This document shows positions 1-5,430 of a stretch of DNA of 5,430 nucleotides, piece by piece. Positions within the stretch are counted from its first letter, which is position 1. Every line of letters starts with the position of its first letter. Source of the DNA: Spirosoma fluviale. Lineage in GTDB: Bacteria; Bacteroidota; Bacteroidia; Cytophagales; Spirosomataceae. Below the pieces are notes generated by a model that saw only the letters and a list, made by a program, of their open reading frames with translations, searched no databases and had not been told where the DNA came from. Made by a program: the position numbers and the translations under genes. Where the stretch lies: assembly GCA_945906915.1 (NCBI GenBank), contig CAMDSI010000147.1:1-5430 (forward strand), given 5' to 3'.

Positions 1-1092
1 GAGACTTTTTTCTTTTCCCAAATCAAAACATTGAACCTCTTTTTAGTAGGAGCAGGATTAATAGGAAAGACATTATTGAAGCAAATTATTGGTCAGGAAA
101 ATTATTTGACTAAATACAAAGGGGTGCGTATCCGATTAACAGGAATTGCTAACAGTCGCAAGCAATTAATTCAGGAAGAGGGCATCGAATTAAAACACGC
201 ATTAACCTTATTAGATCAGGTAGGTGAGCCCACTGATTTAGCCCAATTTATTGACCAAATTAAAACCTTAAACTTGCCTAATTCCATCTTCGCGGATTGT
301 ACAGCAAGTAAAGAGATATATACAAATTATTTAGGCTTGTTTCAGTCGAATATTTCGGTAGTTACACCTAATAAAGTAGCGAATTCAGGTCCGTATGACT
401 TATATGCGCAATTGCATCAAACGGCTCTGGCTAAAGGAGTTAAGTTCTTGTATGAGACAAATGTGGGAGCGGGTTTACCGGTCATTAATACCTTGCAAGG
501 TTTGATTTCCTCAGGGGATCGTTTTGAAAAAATTGAAGGGATACTTTCGGGAACTTTATCGTTCTTGTTTAATCAATTTAAGCCAGGAAAATCGTTTGGA
601 GAGGTATTGAGAATTGCTAAACAAAAAGGATATACCGAGCCAGATCCGCGGGAAGATTTAAGTGGGATGGATGTGGCACGTAAAATATTGATTTTGAGCC
701 GCGAAATCGGTTTGAAATTAGAGTTTTCAGACATTACGATTGAAAAAATTATTCCTCTAACTTGTGAGGCAGCGCCTACGGTGGAAGCTTTCTTTGAGGA
801 AATAGATAAGTCGAATGCTTTCTTTGAAAAATTAGTGAATGAGGCAGCGGCTAAAGGAGAAGTCTTGCGTTATATCGCTTGTTTAAAGGATCAAAAAATT
901 ACTATCGGTTTGCGTTCTGTAGGTCCTTCTCATCCTTTCTATCAAATGGATGGAGCAGATAATGTCATCGCTTTTACAACAAAGCGTTACCACGATCGCC
1001 CTTTAGTCATTAAGGGGCCTGGGGCGGGTGCAGAAGTTACAGCATCGGGTGTTTTCGCAGATATTGTGTCCATCGGTAGTCATCTCGCATAA
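1..1092 (+). CDS. thrA: Bifunctional aspartokinase/homoserine dehydrogenase, C-terminal (homoserine dehydrogenase) part; 5' end outside the window
   Basis: Homoserine dehydrogenase reduces L-aspartate 4-semialdehyde to L-homoserine with NAD(P)H, in the cytoplasm, at the branch to threonine and methionine. The frame is open from base 1 and gives 363 visible residues. A Rossmann dinucleotide-binding motif (LFLVGAGLIG) begins about residue 13. A TPNK segment holds the conserved lysine (codon 373-375). The family signature lies at 616-684: AKQKGYTEPDP, then REDLSGMDVARK with the catalytic-region Asp and Lys. GILSGTLSFLFNQF is also typical. The protein ends soon after the catalytic domain and lacks the C-terminal ACT domain of stand-alone homoserine dehydrogenases. 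In-frame sequence (FFFSQIKTLN) precedes the Rossmann fold. Both facts fit the bifunctional ThrA of Bacteroidota, whose aspartokinase and ACT domains would lie upstream, unseen. The TTG at 31 could be read as a start, but I reject it because the frame continues upstream. thrB follows after one base. Homoserine dehydrogenase activity is near certain; the fusion is inferred. Confidence 0.93.
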   Translation, partial: ETFFFSQIKTLNLFLVGAGLIGKTLLKQIIGQENYLTKYKGVRIRLTGIANSRKQLIQEEGIELKHALTLLDQVGEPTDLAQFIDQIKTLNLPNSIFADCTASKEIYTNYLGLFQSNISVVTPNKVANSGPYDLYAQLHQTALAKGVKFLYETNVGAGLPVINTLQGLISSGDRFEKIEGILSGTLSFLFNQFKPGKSFGEVLRIAKQKGYTEPDPREDLSGMDVARKILILSREIGLKLEFSDITIEKIIPLTCEAAPTVEAFFEEIDKSNAFFEKLVNEAAAKGEVLRYIACLKDQKITIGLRSVGPSHPFYQMDGADNVIAFTTKRYHDRPLVIKGPGAGAEVTASGVFADIVSIGSHLA

Positions 1093-1093
1093 T

Positions 1094-2029
1094 ATGGAAA
1101 AGATACGCGTATATGCGCCTGCAACAGTAGCGAATGTGGCTTGTGGATTTGATATCTTCGGTTTTGCAGTGAATCATCCAGGTGATGAGGTCGTGTTAGA
1201 AAAGAAGTCTACACCCGGGATTATCATTAAACAAATTACGGGTGATGAGGGACGTTTACCTAAGGCAGTAGAGAAAAATACCGCCGGTATCGCCATCCAA
1301 AAATATTTAGCTTTTATCGGTCGCGAAGACCAAGGTTTCGAGCTTTCCTTGCACAAGGATATGCCGCTGGGATCTGGTTTAGGTTCCTCTGCGGCATCCG
1401 CCGTAGCGGGCGTTTTTGCCGCAAATGAATTAATGGGCCGCCCACTATCCACAAAGGACCTCTTGCCCTTCGCGATGGAAGGCGAGCGCGTCGCCTGCGG
1501 CTCCGCGCATGCGGACAATGTGGGTCCATCGCTATTAGGCGGCTTTATTATCATTCGTTCTTACGATCCTTTAGATATTATTCAAGTACCCGTTCCGGCA
1601 GATTTATATGCGAGTATCGTCCATCCACAAATTGAGGTGAATACGAAAGATGCCCGTGGAATTTTAGATAAAGAGATTTCTTTATCAACTACTATCACCC
1701 AAATGGGTAACGTAGCCGGGCTTGTAGCCGGCCTCTTGCTGCCAGATTATGACTTAATCGGACGTTCCCTCGTGGATGTGATTATCGAGCCGTCACGCGC
1801 CATCTTAATACCTGGTTTCGCGGAAGTAAAAGCTGCTGCGATTGCGAATGGAGCTTTAGGTTGCTCGATTTCTGGCTCGGGCCCCTCTCTTTTCGCCTTA
1901 TCTAAAGGAGAAGAAACCGCTAAAAAAGTAGCTAAAGCCATGGCCGCGGAATTCGCTGCTTTGGGCATAGGTTCTGAGCAATATGTCTCTCAAATCAATC
2001 AAAAAGGTCCAGTTATCTTAGCTGATTAG
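1094..2029 (+). CDS. thrB: Homoserine kinase
   Basis: A GHMP-superfamily kinase that phosphorylates L-homoserine with ATP to give O-phospho-L-homoserine, the substrate of threonine synthase; cytoplasmic. The protein is 311 aa, normal for the family. N-terminal motif 1 is APATVANVACGFDIFG (residues 8-23). The glycine/serine-rich ATP-binding motif 2 is PLGSGLGSSAASA (91-103). HADNVGPSLLGGF (139-151) follows, and motif 3 is GCSISGSGPSLFAL (256-269). I chose the ATG at 1094 because MEKIRVYAPATVANV is the expected N terminus. An in-frame ATG at 1028 would overlap thrA by 65 bases and add 22 unrelated residues. The one-base gap after the thrA stop (TAA-T-ATG) suggests an operon with coupled translation; no Shine-Dalgarno is visible. 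The stop overlaps the stop of the convergent xerC by 4 bases. Hand-counted G+C reaches 61% over 1421-1520, well above thrA (39% over 101-200). No thrC follows. Confidence 0.97.
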   Translation: MEKIRVYAPATVANVACGFDIFGFAVNHPGDEVVLEKKSTPGIIIKQITGDEGRLPKAVEKNTAGIAIQKYLAFIGREDQGFELSLHKDMPLGSGLGSSAASAVAGVFAANELMGRPLSTKDLLPFAMEGERVACGSAHADNVGPSLLGGFIIIRSYDPLDIIQVPVPADLYASIVHPQIEVNTKDARGILDKEISLSTTITQMGNVAGLVAGLLLPDYDLIGRSLVDVIIEPSRAILIPGFAEVKAAAIANGALGCSISGSGPSLFALSKGEETAKKVAKAMAAEFAALGIGSEQYVSQINQKGPVILAD

Positions 2030-2892
2030 GCTTTAGGATGCGCTTGAAGGTAGATTGCCTTCATTTTTTCCATCGAATTATGGGTATAAACCTGTGTCGC
2101 CGCTAGATTAGCATGACCTAATAATTCTTTGATGGCATTTAAATCTGCCCCTCGATTCAATAGATGCGTAGCATACGTATGTCGTAAAACGTGTGGCGAC
2201 AACTTTTCTAGTTGGCTAAATTCCCCTAGATTTTTTTTAACTAAACGTTGAACAAACATTGGATATAGTGGATCACCTTTATCTGTGAGTAATAATTGGG
2301 AGTTTTCGAAGGTGCAAAAGCCCCGATACGCCTGGATGAGCTCTATTAAAAGCTGTGGAATCGGAATAACACGTTCTTTATTACGCTTGCCAATCACTCG
2401 AATCGTTTTTGCTGCTAGATTAACCTGACTATTCTGTAAGGAAATTAATTCCGCGAGTCGAATTCCAGTGCCATAGAGTAAAAATAGGATGAGTTCGTCT
2501 CTAGCTTCGCTGAAATTGCTGGCTATTTTTCGGTTCTCCACCAAGTTTTCCATCTCTGATTCCCTAACAAAGTGCGGCAATTTCTTCGTGGTTTTCACCA
2601 TTCGGATGGATGTCATGGGATTCTCAGCCACTTTTCCGCTTCTTAATAAGTATTTATAGAAGGTGCGTAAAGTGGCTAATTTGCGATTTATGCTCCGGTT
2701 TTGAATGGTATCATCTGATAGACTAATGAGCCACTTGCGTACATCCATCGCTTGAACTTCTAGGAGTTTCTGCGGTTCAATAAAAGCGATAAATTGCTCT
2801 AAATCAGTGGAGTAGGAGGTAATCGTGTGCGGGCTGAGACGCCTTTCTATGGACAGGTGGTCCAAAAAAAAATTGACTAATTCACGATTCAT
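2026..2892 (-). CDS. xerC: XerC/XerD-family tyrosine recombinase
   Basis: A site-specific recombinase that cuts and rejoins DNA through a 3'-phosphotyrosine intermediate. Members of this subfamily resolve chromosome dimers at dif during cell division. The 288-aa length is normal for Xer proteins. Residues 1-90 form the SAM-like core-binding domain (LSIERRLSPHTITSYSTDL is typical). Residues about 105-288 form the catalytic domain with the full active site: Arg145 (GTGIRLAEL), Lys169 (IGKRNKERVIPI), His234 and Arg237 (LSPHVLRHTYATHLL), His260 (LLGHANLAATQ) and the nucleophile Tyr269 (VYTH). The tail KAIYLQAHPKA is Xer-like. ATG at 2892 is the first start after an in-frame stop. It follows rpsU by 40 bases on the same strand, probably co-transcribed, as is common in Bacteroidota. 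The start codon sits in the loop of a hairpin followed by a T-run. Linkage to rpsU and lack of mobile-element features argue for a housekeeping Xer rather than an integrase. XerC versus XerD cannot be decided here. Confidence 0.93.
   Translation of the reverse strand: MNRELVNFFLDHLSIERRLSPHTITSYSTDLEQFIAFIEPQKLLEVQAMDVRKWLISLSDDTIQNRSINRKLATLRTFYKYLLRSGKVAENPMTSIRMVKTTKKLPHFVRESEMENLVENRKIASNFSEARDELILFLLYGTGIRLAELISLQNSQVNLAAKTIRVIGKRNKERVIPIPQLLIELIQAYRGFCTFENSQLLLTDKGDPLYPMFVQRLVKKNLGEFSQLEKLSPHVLRHTYATHLLNRGADLNAIKELLGHANLAATQVYTHNSMEKMKAIYLQAHPKA
2045..2069 (+). terminator. Probable rho-independent terminator of the thr operon, inside the xerC 3' end
   Basis: TGAAGGT (2045-2051) pairs with GCCTTCA (2057-2063), giving a 7-bp stem with one G-U pair and the 5-base loop AGATT. 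Six T residues follow at 2064-2069. It lies 15 bases past the thrB stop, the right place to end thrAB transcription, and entirely within the last codons of xerC on the opposite strand. Read in the other direction it has no trailing T-run, so it should act only on the + strand. The stem is short, so efficiency is uncertain. Confidence 0.6.
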
Positions 2893-2910
2893 GATCGAAA
2901 TTAGTCAATT
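2864..2910 (-). terminator. Terminator- or attenuator-like hairpin enclosing the xerC start codon
   Basis: AATTGACTAATT (2871-2882) and AATTAGTCAATT (2899-2910) are a perfect 12-bp inverted repeat. On the minus-strand RNA the stem extends inward by a possible U-G pair and a further 4 bp (CGAU/AUCG, 2894-2897 with 2885-2888). This leaves the loop CAUGA, which contains the xerC AUG (2890-2892). Seven further T residues follow the stem (T9 in all, 2872-2864). Stem plus T-run has the form of an intrinsic terminator between rpsU and xerC, though the stem is AT-rich with four G-C pairs. The 3' arm and T-run encode xerC residues from Glu4 to Leu10, so the structure is superimposed on coding sequence. 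Function as attenuator or translational block is inferred. Confidence 0.5.
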
Positions 2911-2931
2911 CCTGTAAAGAATTTATAGGAA
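2909..2931 (-). other. Small hairpin in the rpsU-xerC spacer
   Basis: TTCCTGTA (2909-2916) and TATAGGAA (2924-2931) are complementary at seven of eight positions around a 7-base centre. It fills most of the 40-base spacer between the rpsU stop and the xerC start and shares two bases (2909-2910) with the larger start-codon hairpin. Together they form tandem stem-loops just after the rpsU stop. It has no T-run of its own. It could protect the rpsU 3' end or have no role. Confidence 0.35.
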
Positions 2932-2932
2932 A

Positions 2933-3127
2933 TTAGTTATTAATATTTCCGTAAGTGATCTGCTTGTAAGCAGCACGAATCATTTCTTTACGACGACCTA
3001 TAGAAGGTTTTTCGAAAGCAGATCTTCTACGTAGTTCTTTAACTACTCCTGTTTTTTCAAATTTCTTCTTAAAGCGCTTTAAAGCTTTATCAATTGATTC
3101 GTTCTCTTTTATTGAAATAATTAACAT
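2933..3127 (-). CDS. rpsU: 30S ribosomal protein bS21
   Basis: A small basic protein of the 30S platform next to the 3' end of 16S rRNA. The 64-aa product has the family core IKENESIDKALKRFKKKF, then EKTGVVKELRRRSAFEKPS, and is rich in Lys and Arg. Bacteroidota versions are about this length. Residue 54 is tyrosine (RAAYKQ); from structural work on Flavobacterium ribosomes, Tyr54 of bS21 is known to help bury the anti-Shine-Dalgarno sequence, so this protein probably belongs to that class. ATG at 3127 gives the standard N terminus MLIISIKENE. A Bacteroidota-consensus promoter lies just upstream. The expected leader is short and A-rich (ACAAAAGAAA before ATG) with no Shine-Dalgarno. First gene of a likely rpsU-xerC unit and divergent from metG. 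Confidence 0.97.
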   Translation of the reverse strand: MLIISIKENESIDKALKRFKKKFEKTGVVKELRRRSAFEKPSIGRRKEMIRAAYKQITYGNINN

Positions 3128-3157
3128 TTTCTTTTGTCTGTTTTTTTAAATTGTGTG

Positions 3158-3187
3158 CAAAGATAATCATATTTTTTTGATGCGCAA
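3158..3187 (-). promoter_or_regulatory. Bacteroidota-type sigma-A (RpoD) promoter for rpsU
   Basis: On the minus strand the -7 element TATCTTTG (3165-3158) matches TAnnTTTG exactly. It is preceded after 19 bases by TTG (3187-3185), matching the -33 element of the phylum. Transcription should begin a few bases below 3158, giving an rpsU leader of roughly 25-30 bases. Confidence 0.8.
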
Positions 3188-3222
3188 TAGGTGAATCGAT
3201 TATTTCAATGAATGTTTTTACC

Positions 3223-3230
3223 TATTTTTG
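3223..3230 (+). promoter_or_regulatory. Candidate -7 promoter element for metG
   Basis: TATTTTTG matches TAnnTTTG. No good TTG stands at the usual distance; the nearest is TTTC at 3203-3206, 16 bases upstream. The element lies between the ATG at 3208 and the one at 3253, so if used it forces the downstream metG start and a leader of about 20 bases. The region is AT-rich, so a chance match is possible. Confidence 0.5.
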
Positions 3231-3248
3231 TTCTTTCAATTTAAAGAA
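3231..3248 (+). other. Possible hairpin in the metG leader
   Basis: TTCTTT (3231-3236) and AAAGAA (3243-3248) are perfect inverted repeats around CAATTT. The hairpin would sit at the predicted 5' end of the metG transcript and finish 4 bases before the ATG. The stem has only one G-C pair and is therefore weak. It could slightly hinder initiation or stabilise the 5' end, or be chance. Confidence 0.25.
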
Positions 3249-3252
3249 TTTT

Positions 3253-5283
3253 ATGTCAGACTTTTCCCGGACAACGGTTACCGCAGCGTTAATTTATGCG
3301 AATGGACCCATACACATTGGTCATTTAGCTGGTTGTTACTTGCCAGCAGATATCTATGTTCGGTATTTACGGTTACAGAAAAAGGACGTGATTTTCGTTT
3401 CTGGAACTGATGAACATGGGGTTCCTATTACGATTAAGGCAGCTAAAGAGGGGAAAACTCCCCAGCAAGTGGTTGATTATTATTATACAGAAATCAAAGA
3501 TTCTTTCGAGCAATTTGGCATATCCTTTGATATATATGGTCGTACTTCTGATCCTATACATCACGAGGTTTCCCAAGAGTTCTTTTTGAAATTATACAAG
3601 GAAGGGAAATTCATTGAGGAAGTAACGGAACAATTCTACGATGAAGAGGCCAAACAATTCTTAGCGGATCGCTACATCACAGGGGATTGCCCGTCTTGCA
3701 AGCAAGCTGGCGCCTATGGTGATCAGTGTGAAAAATGTGGAACGACGCTTTCTCCGACTGAATTATTGAACCCTAAATCTGCATTGAGTGGATCTCAGCC
3801 AGTATTAAGGCCTACTAAAAACTGGTTTTTGCCCTTAGATAAATGGCAGCCAGAATTAGAAAAATACATTGCCTCCCATCCGGAATGGAAATCGAATGTG
3901 ACGGGACAAGTGAAGTCATGGCTGCAAGAAGGTTTGAAACCACGTGCTATGACGCGTGATTTAAACTGGGGTGTGCCTATTCCTTTGCCCGATACGGACG
4001 GGAAAGTGCTTTACGTATGGTTTGATGCTCCTATCGGTTATATCTCCATGACGAAGCAATTAACGCCGGAATGGGAAACCTATTGGAAAGCGAAGGATAG
4101 TCGCATTGTACATTTTATTGGAAAAGATAATATTGTCTTCCATTGCTTGATTTTCCCAGCCATGTGTATGGCGCATGGAGGCTATCAATTAGCGGATCAG
4201 GTGCCGGCGAATGAGTTCATGAACCTTGAAGGGGATAAGATTTCGACATCACGCAATTGGGCTGTTTGGCTTCATGAATATTTAGTAGATTTTCCAGGGA
4301 AGCAAGACGTGTTACGTTATGCGTTAACGGCATCGAGTCCAGAAACAAAGGATGCGGATTTTACTTGGGCAGATTTTCAGACCAAAAACAACTCCGAATT
4401 AGTCGCCATTTTAGGCAATTTCGTGAATCGAGCCTTTGTTTTAATTGATAAGAACTTTAATTCAGTGGTGCCACCAAAAGGGGAGGGAACTGGTTTAGAA
4501 GTTGATTTAATGGCAGCTATGGCGGAAATTCCCGCAAAATTAGAGACAGCTTTAGAAAATTATAAATTCCGCGATGCGCTTGTTTTAGCTATGGAGATTG
4601 CCCGTTTGGGTAATAAGTATTTAGCAGAAGCAGAGCCTTGGAAGGTAATGAAGGAAGATCCGGCTAAGGCAGGAACGGTCTTGAATTATGCGGTTCAGCT
4701 GGTGGCACAGGCAAGTATTGCCTTGGAACCATTTATTCCATTCAGCGCCCAGAAATTGCGCTCAGCTTTAGGTATGACTAGTTTTGAGTGGTCGAGTTTG
4801 GGTGATTTCGAAGTGATTTCGGCAGGATCTGCTTTGCAGAATCCAGGTTTGTTATTTGAGAAAATTGAGGACGAGGCAGTACAAAAACAAGTTGATAAAT
4901 TAGTTCAAACAAAAACACAGATGGATTTAGCATCGAAATCGGTACCAGCCTTGAAAGAGACCATTGCCTTTGATGATTTTGCCAAAATGGATATTCGTAT
5001 TGGTGAAATCATTTCAGCAGAGAAGATGGAGAAGAGTAAGAAGCTATTGAAGCTTCAGGTGAATGATGGTTTTGTGACTAGAATCATTCTGAGTGGAATT
5101 GCTGAGCATTTTGCGCCTGAGGATCTGTTAGGTAAGCAAGTGACTTTTTTAGCTAATCTGGCTCCGCGTAAAATGATGGGTATCGATAGCGAAGGAATGA
5201 TTCTACTGGCCGAAGATGCGGATGGAAGTCTCGCATTAGTGCAACCTCATAAGAAAATTTGGAATGGAGGAACCGTTAATTAG
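3253..5283 (+). CDS. metG: Methionyl-tRNA synthetase
   Basis: Joins methionine to elongator and initiator tRNA(Met) using ATP; a cytoplasmic class Ia synthetase. At 676 aa it has the long MetG layout. The HIGH motif is at residues 21-24 (ANGPIHIGHLAG). The connective-peptide zinc site has Cys146, Cys149, Cys159 and Cys162 (CPSCK and CEKCG). The KMSKS-equivalent loop is KISTS at 329-333 (LEGDKISTSRNWAVW), a variant usual in Bacteroidota enzymes and not a defect. An anticodon-binding helical domain spans about 380-540. A C-terminal Trbp111/EMAPII-type tRNA-binding OB-fold spans about 574-676 (FAKMDIRIGEI, then LANLAPRKMMGIDSEGMIL), which also dimerises the enzyme in this family. I chose ATG 3253 because MSDFSRTTVTAALIYANGP is the expected N terminus. 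An upstream in-frame ATG at 3208 would add 15 unrelated residues and precede the likely promoter element. Single gene, divergent from rpsU, closed by a strong terminator. Confidence 0.97.
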   Translation: MSDFSRTTVTAALIYANGPIHIGHLAGCYLPADIYVRYLRLQKKDVIFVSGTDEHGVPITIKAAKEGKTPQQVVDYYYTEIKDSFEQFGISFDIYGRTSDPIHHEVSQEFFLKLYKEGKFIEEVTEQFYDEEAKQFLADRYITGDCPSCKQAGAYGDQCEKCGTTLSPTELLNPKSALSGSQPVLRPTKNWFLPLDKWQPELEKYIASHPEWKSNVTGQVKSWLQEGLKPRAMTRDLNWGVPIPLPDTDGKVLYVWFDAPIGYISMTKQLTPEWETYWKAKDSRIVHFIGKDNIVFHCLIFPAMCMAHGGYQLADQVPANEFMNLEGDKISTSRNWAVWLHEYLVDFPGKQDVLRYALTASSPETKDADFTWADFQTKNNSELVAILGNFVNRAFVLIDKNFNSVVPPKGEGTGLEVDLMAAMAEIPAKLETALENYKFRDALVLAMEIARLGNKYLAEAEPWKVMKEDPAKAGTVLNYAVQLVAQASIALEPFIPFSAQKLRSALGMTSFEWSSLGDFEVISAGSALQNPGLLFEKIEDEAVQKQVDKLVQTKTQMDLASKSVPALKETIAFDDFAKMDIRIGEIISAEKMEKSKKLLKLQVNDGFVTRIILSGIAEHFAPEDLLGKQVTFLANLAPRKMMGIDSEGMILLAEDADGSLALVQPHKKIWNGGTVN

Positions 5284-5312
5284 GCCTCTAAATCAGGACA
5301 GGGATTAAATAA

Positions 5313-5350
5313 AAATAAGGTCAGAAGAAACTTCTGGCCTTATTTGTTTA
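5313..5350 (+). terminator. Rho-independent terminator after metG
   Basis: AAATAAGGTCAGAAG (5313-5327) pairs with CTTCTGGCCTTATTT (5331-5345) over 15 bp, with one T-G (U-G in RNA) pair and a 3-base AAA loop. The T-rich 3' side (TTATTTGTTTA) serves as the release tract. The A-rich 5' flank (TTAAATAAAAATAAGG) supplies a T-rich tract for the opposite direction, so it may work both ways. It begins 30 bases past the metG stop and separates metG from whatever follows. Confidence 0.85.
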
Positions 5351-5370
5351 ACCTCTAAACCTATTTAACT

Positions 5371-5430
5371 ATGAAAATTTATACAAATATAATGCTTTTC
5401 TCCATATTTTATGAGTTTAGTGCAAAAAAA
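5371..5430 (+). CDS. Possible start of a further gene, cut by the window end; product unknown
   Basis: From ATG at 5371 the frame stays open for 20 codons to the edge. It begins MKIYTNIMLFSIF, a lysine followed by a short hydrophobic stretch that could open a signal peptide, though it is interrupted by Tyr-Glu soon after. It lies 25 bases beyond the metG terminator stem. The preceding ACCTATTTAACT and ATGAAA resemble the context of many exported-protein genes in Bacteroidota, but no promoter consensus was found. An in-frame ATG at 5392 is an alternative start. Twenty codons are too few to identify a family, and an open frame this short in AT-rich DNA may be chance. Confidence 0.35.
   Translation, partial: MKIYTNIMLFSIFYEFSAKK

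Noticed and set aside
31..33. TTG as the start of a stand-alone homoserine dehydrogenase
   Set aside because: The frame is open upstream to the window edge with family-like residues, and the missing C-terminal ACT domain fits a bifunctional ThrA.
1028..1030. Upstream ATG for thrB
   Set aside because: It would overlap thrA by 65 bases and add 22 residues unlike any homoserine kinase N terminus.
1174..1554. 126-codon open frame on the minus strand opposite thrB
   Set aside because: It lies wholly antisense to a clear homoserine kinase, has no recognisable domain, and arises from the GC-rich codons there.
1314..1968. Two other minus-strand open frames of about 70 codons opposite thrB (1314-1529 and 1747-1968)
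   Set aside because: They are shadows of thrB with arginine- or alanine-rich low-complexity products and no start signals.
2026..2892. Tyrosine recombinase as a sign of an integrated mobile element
   Set aside because: The protein has Xer length and tail, is linked to rpsU, and no att repeats, tRNA target or cargo genes are present.
3228..3410. 60-codon + strand open frame in another frame of metG
   Set aside because: Overlaps the metG N terminus, where the conserved HIGH region is in a different frame.
3373..3576. Minus-strand 67-codon open frame within metG
   Set aside because: Antisense to conserved MetRS catalytic sequence, with no family resemblance or promoter.
4237..4251. KISTS in place of KMSKS in MetRS as a damaged active site
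   Set aside because: This variant is normal in MetRS of the phylum, and the rest of the loop and catalytic core is intact.
5384..5391. TATATTTG on the minus strand, a match to the -7 consensus
   Set aside because: No TTG at a suitable distance upstream and no minus-strand gene follows before the metG terminator; probably chance in AT-rich DNA.

Overview
The window is an ordinary housekeeping stretch of a Bacteroidota chromosome, probably of the order Cytophagales. The evidence for the phylum is the Bacteroidota-type promoter upstream of rpsU (TTG, 19-nt spacer, TATCTTTG), the lack of a Shine-Dalgarno sequence before every gene, a 64-aa bS21 with a tyrosine at position 54, and a MetRS with a KISTS loop and a C-terminal tRNA-binding domain. 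The order-level placement is a guess from protein flavour and moderate AT richness. No phage, insertion sequence, CRISPR array, RNA gene or defence module is visible.

Left part (1-2029, + strand): the distal end of a threonine biosynthesis operon. It holds the homoserine dehydrogenase half of a bifunctional aspartokinase/homoserine dehydrogenase (thrA, cut by the window edge), then homoserine kinase (thrB) one base after the thrA stop. These catalyse aspartate semialdehyde to homoserine to O-phosphohomoserine. The next enzyme, threonine synthase (thrC), is not encoded here.

Middle (2026-3127, - strand): rpsU (ribosomal protein bS21) followed by a XerC/XerD-type tyrosine recombinase, probably one transcription unit read right to left. 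The stop codons of thrB and xerC overlap tail to tail in the 4 bases TTAG. The apparent thr terminator hairpin lies inside the 3' end of xerC. A 12-bp perfect inverted repeat followed by a T-run encloses the xerC start codon and looks like an attenuator between rpsU and xerC. This is the most unusual structure in the window.

Right part (3128-5430): a 125-base divergent promoter region, then metG (methionyl-tRNA synthetase, 676 aa) on the + strand. It is followed by a strong 15-bp terminator hairpin and the possible first 20 codons of another gene that runs off the window.

No previously undescribed system could be supported. The points worth a second look are regulatory and architectural: the xerC start-site hairpin, the convergent junction with an embedded terminator, the apparent absence of both thrC and hpf at that junction, and the SD-less rpsU.
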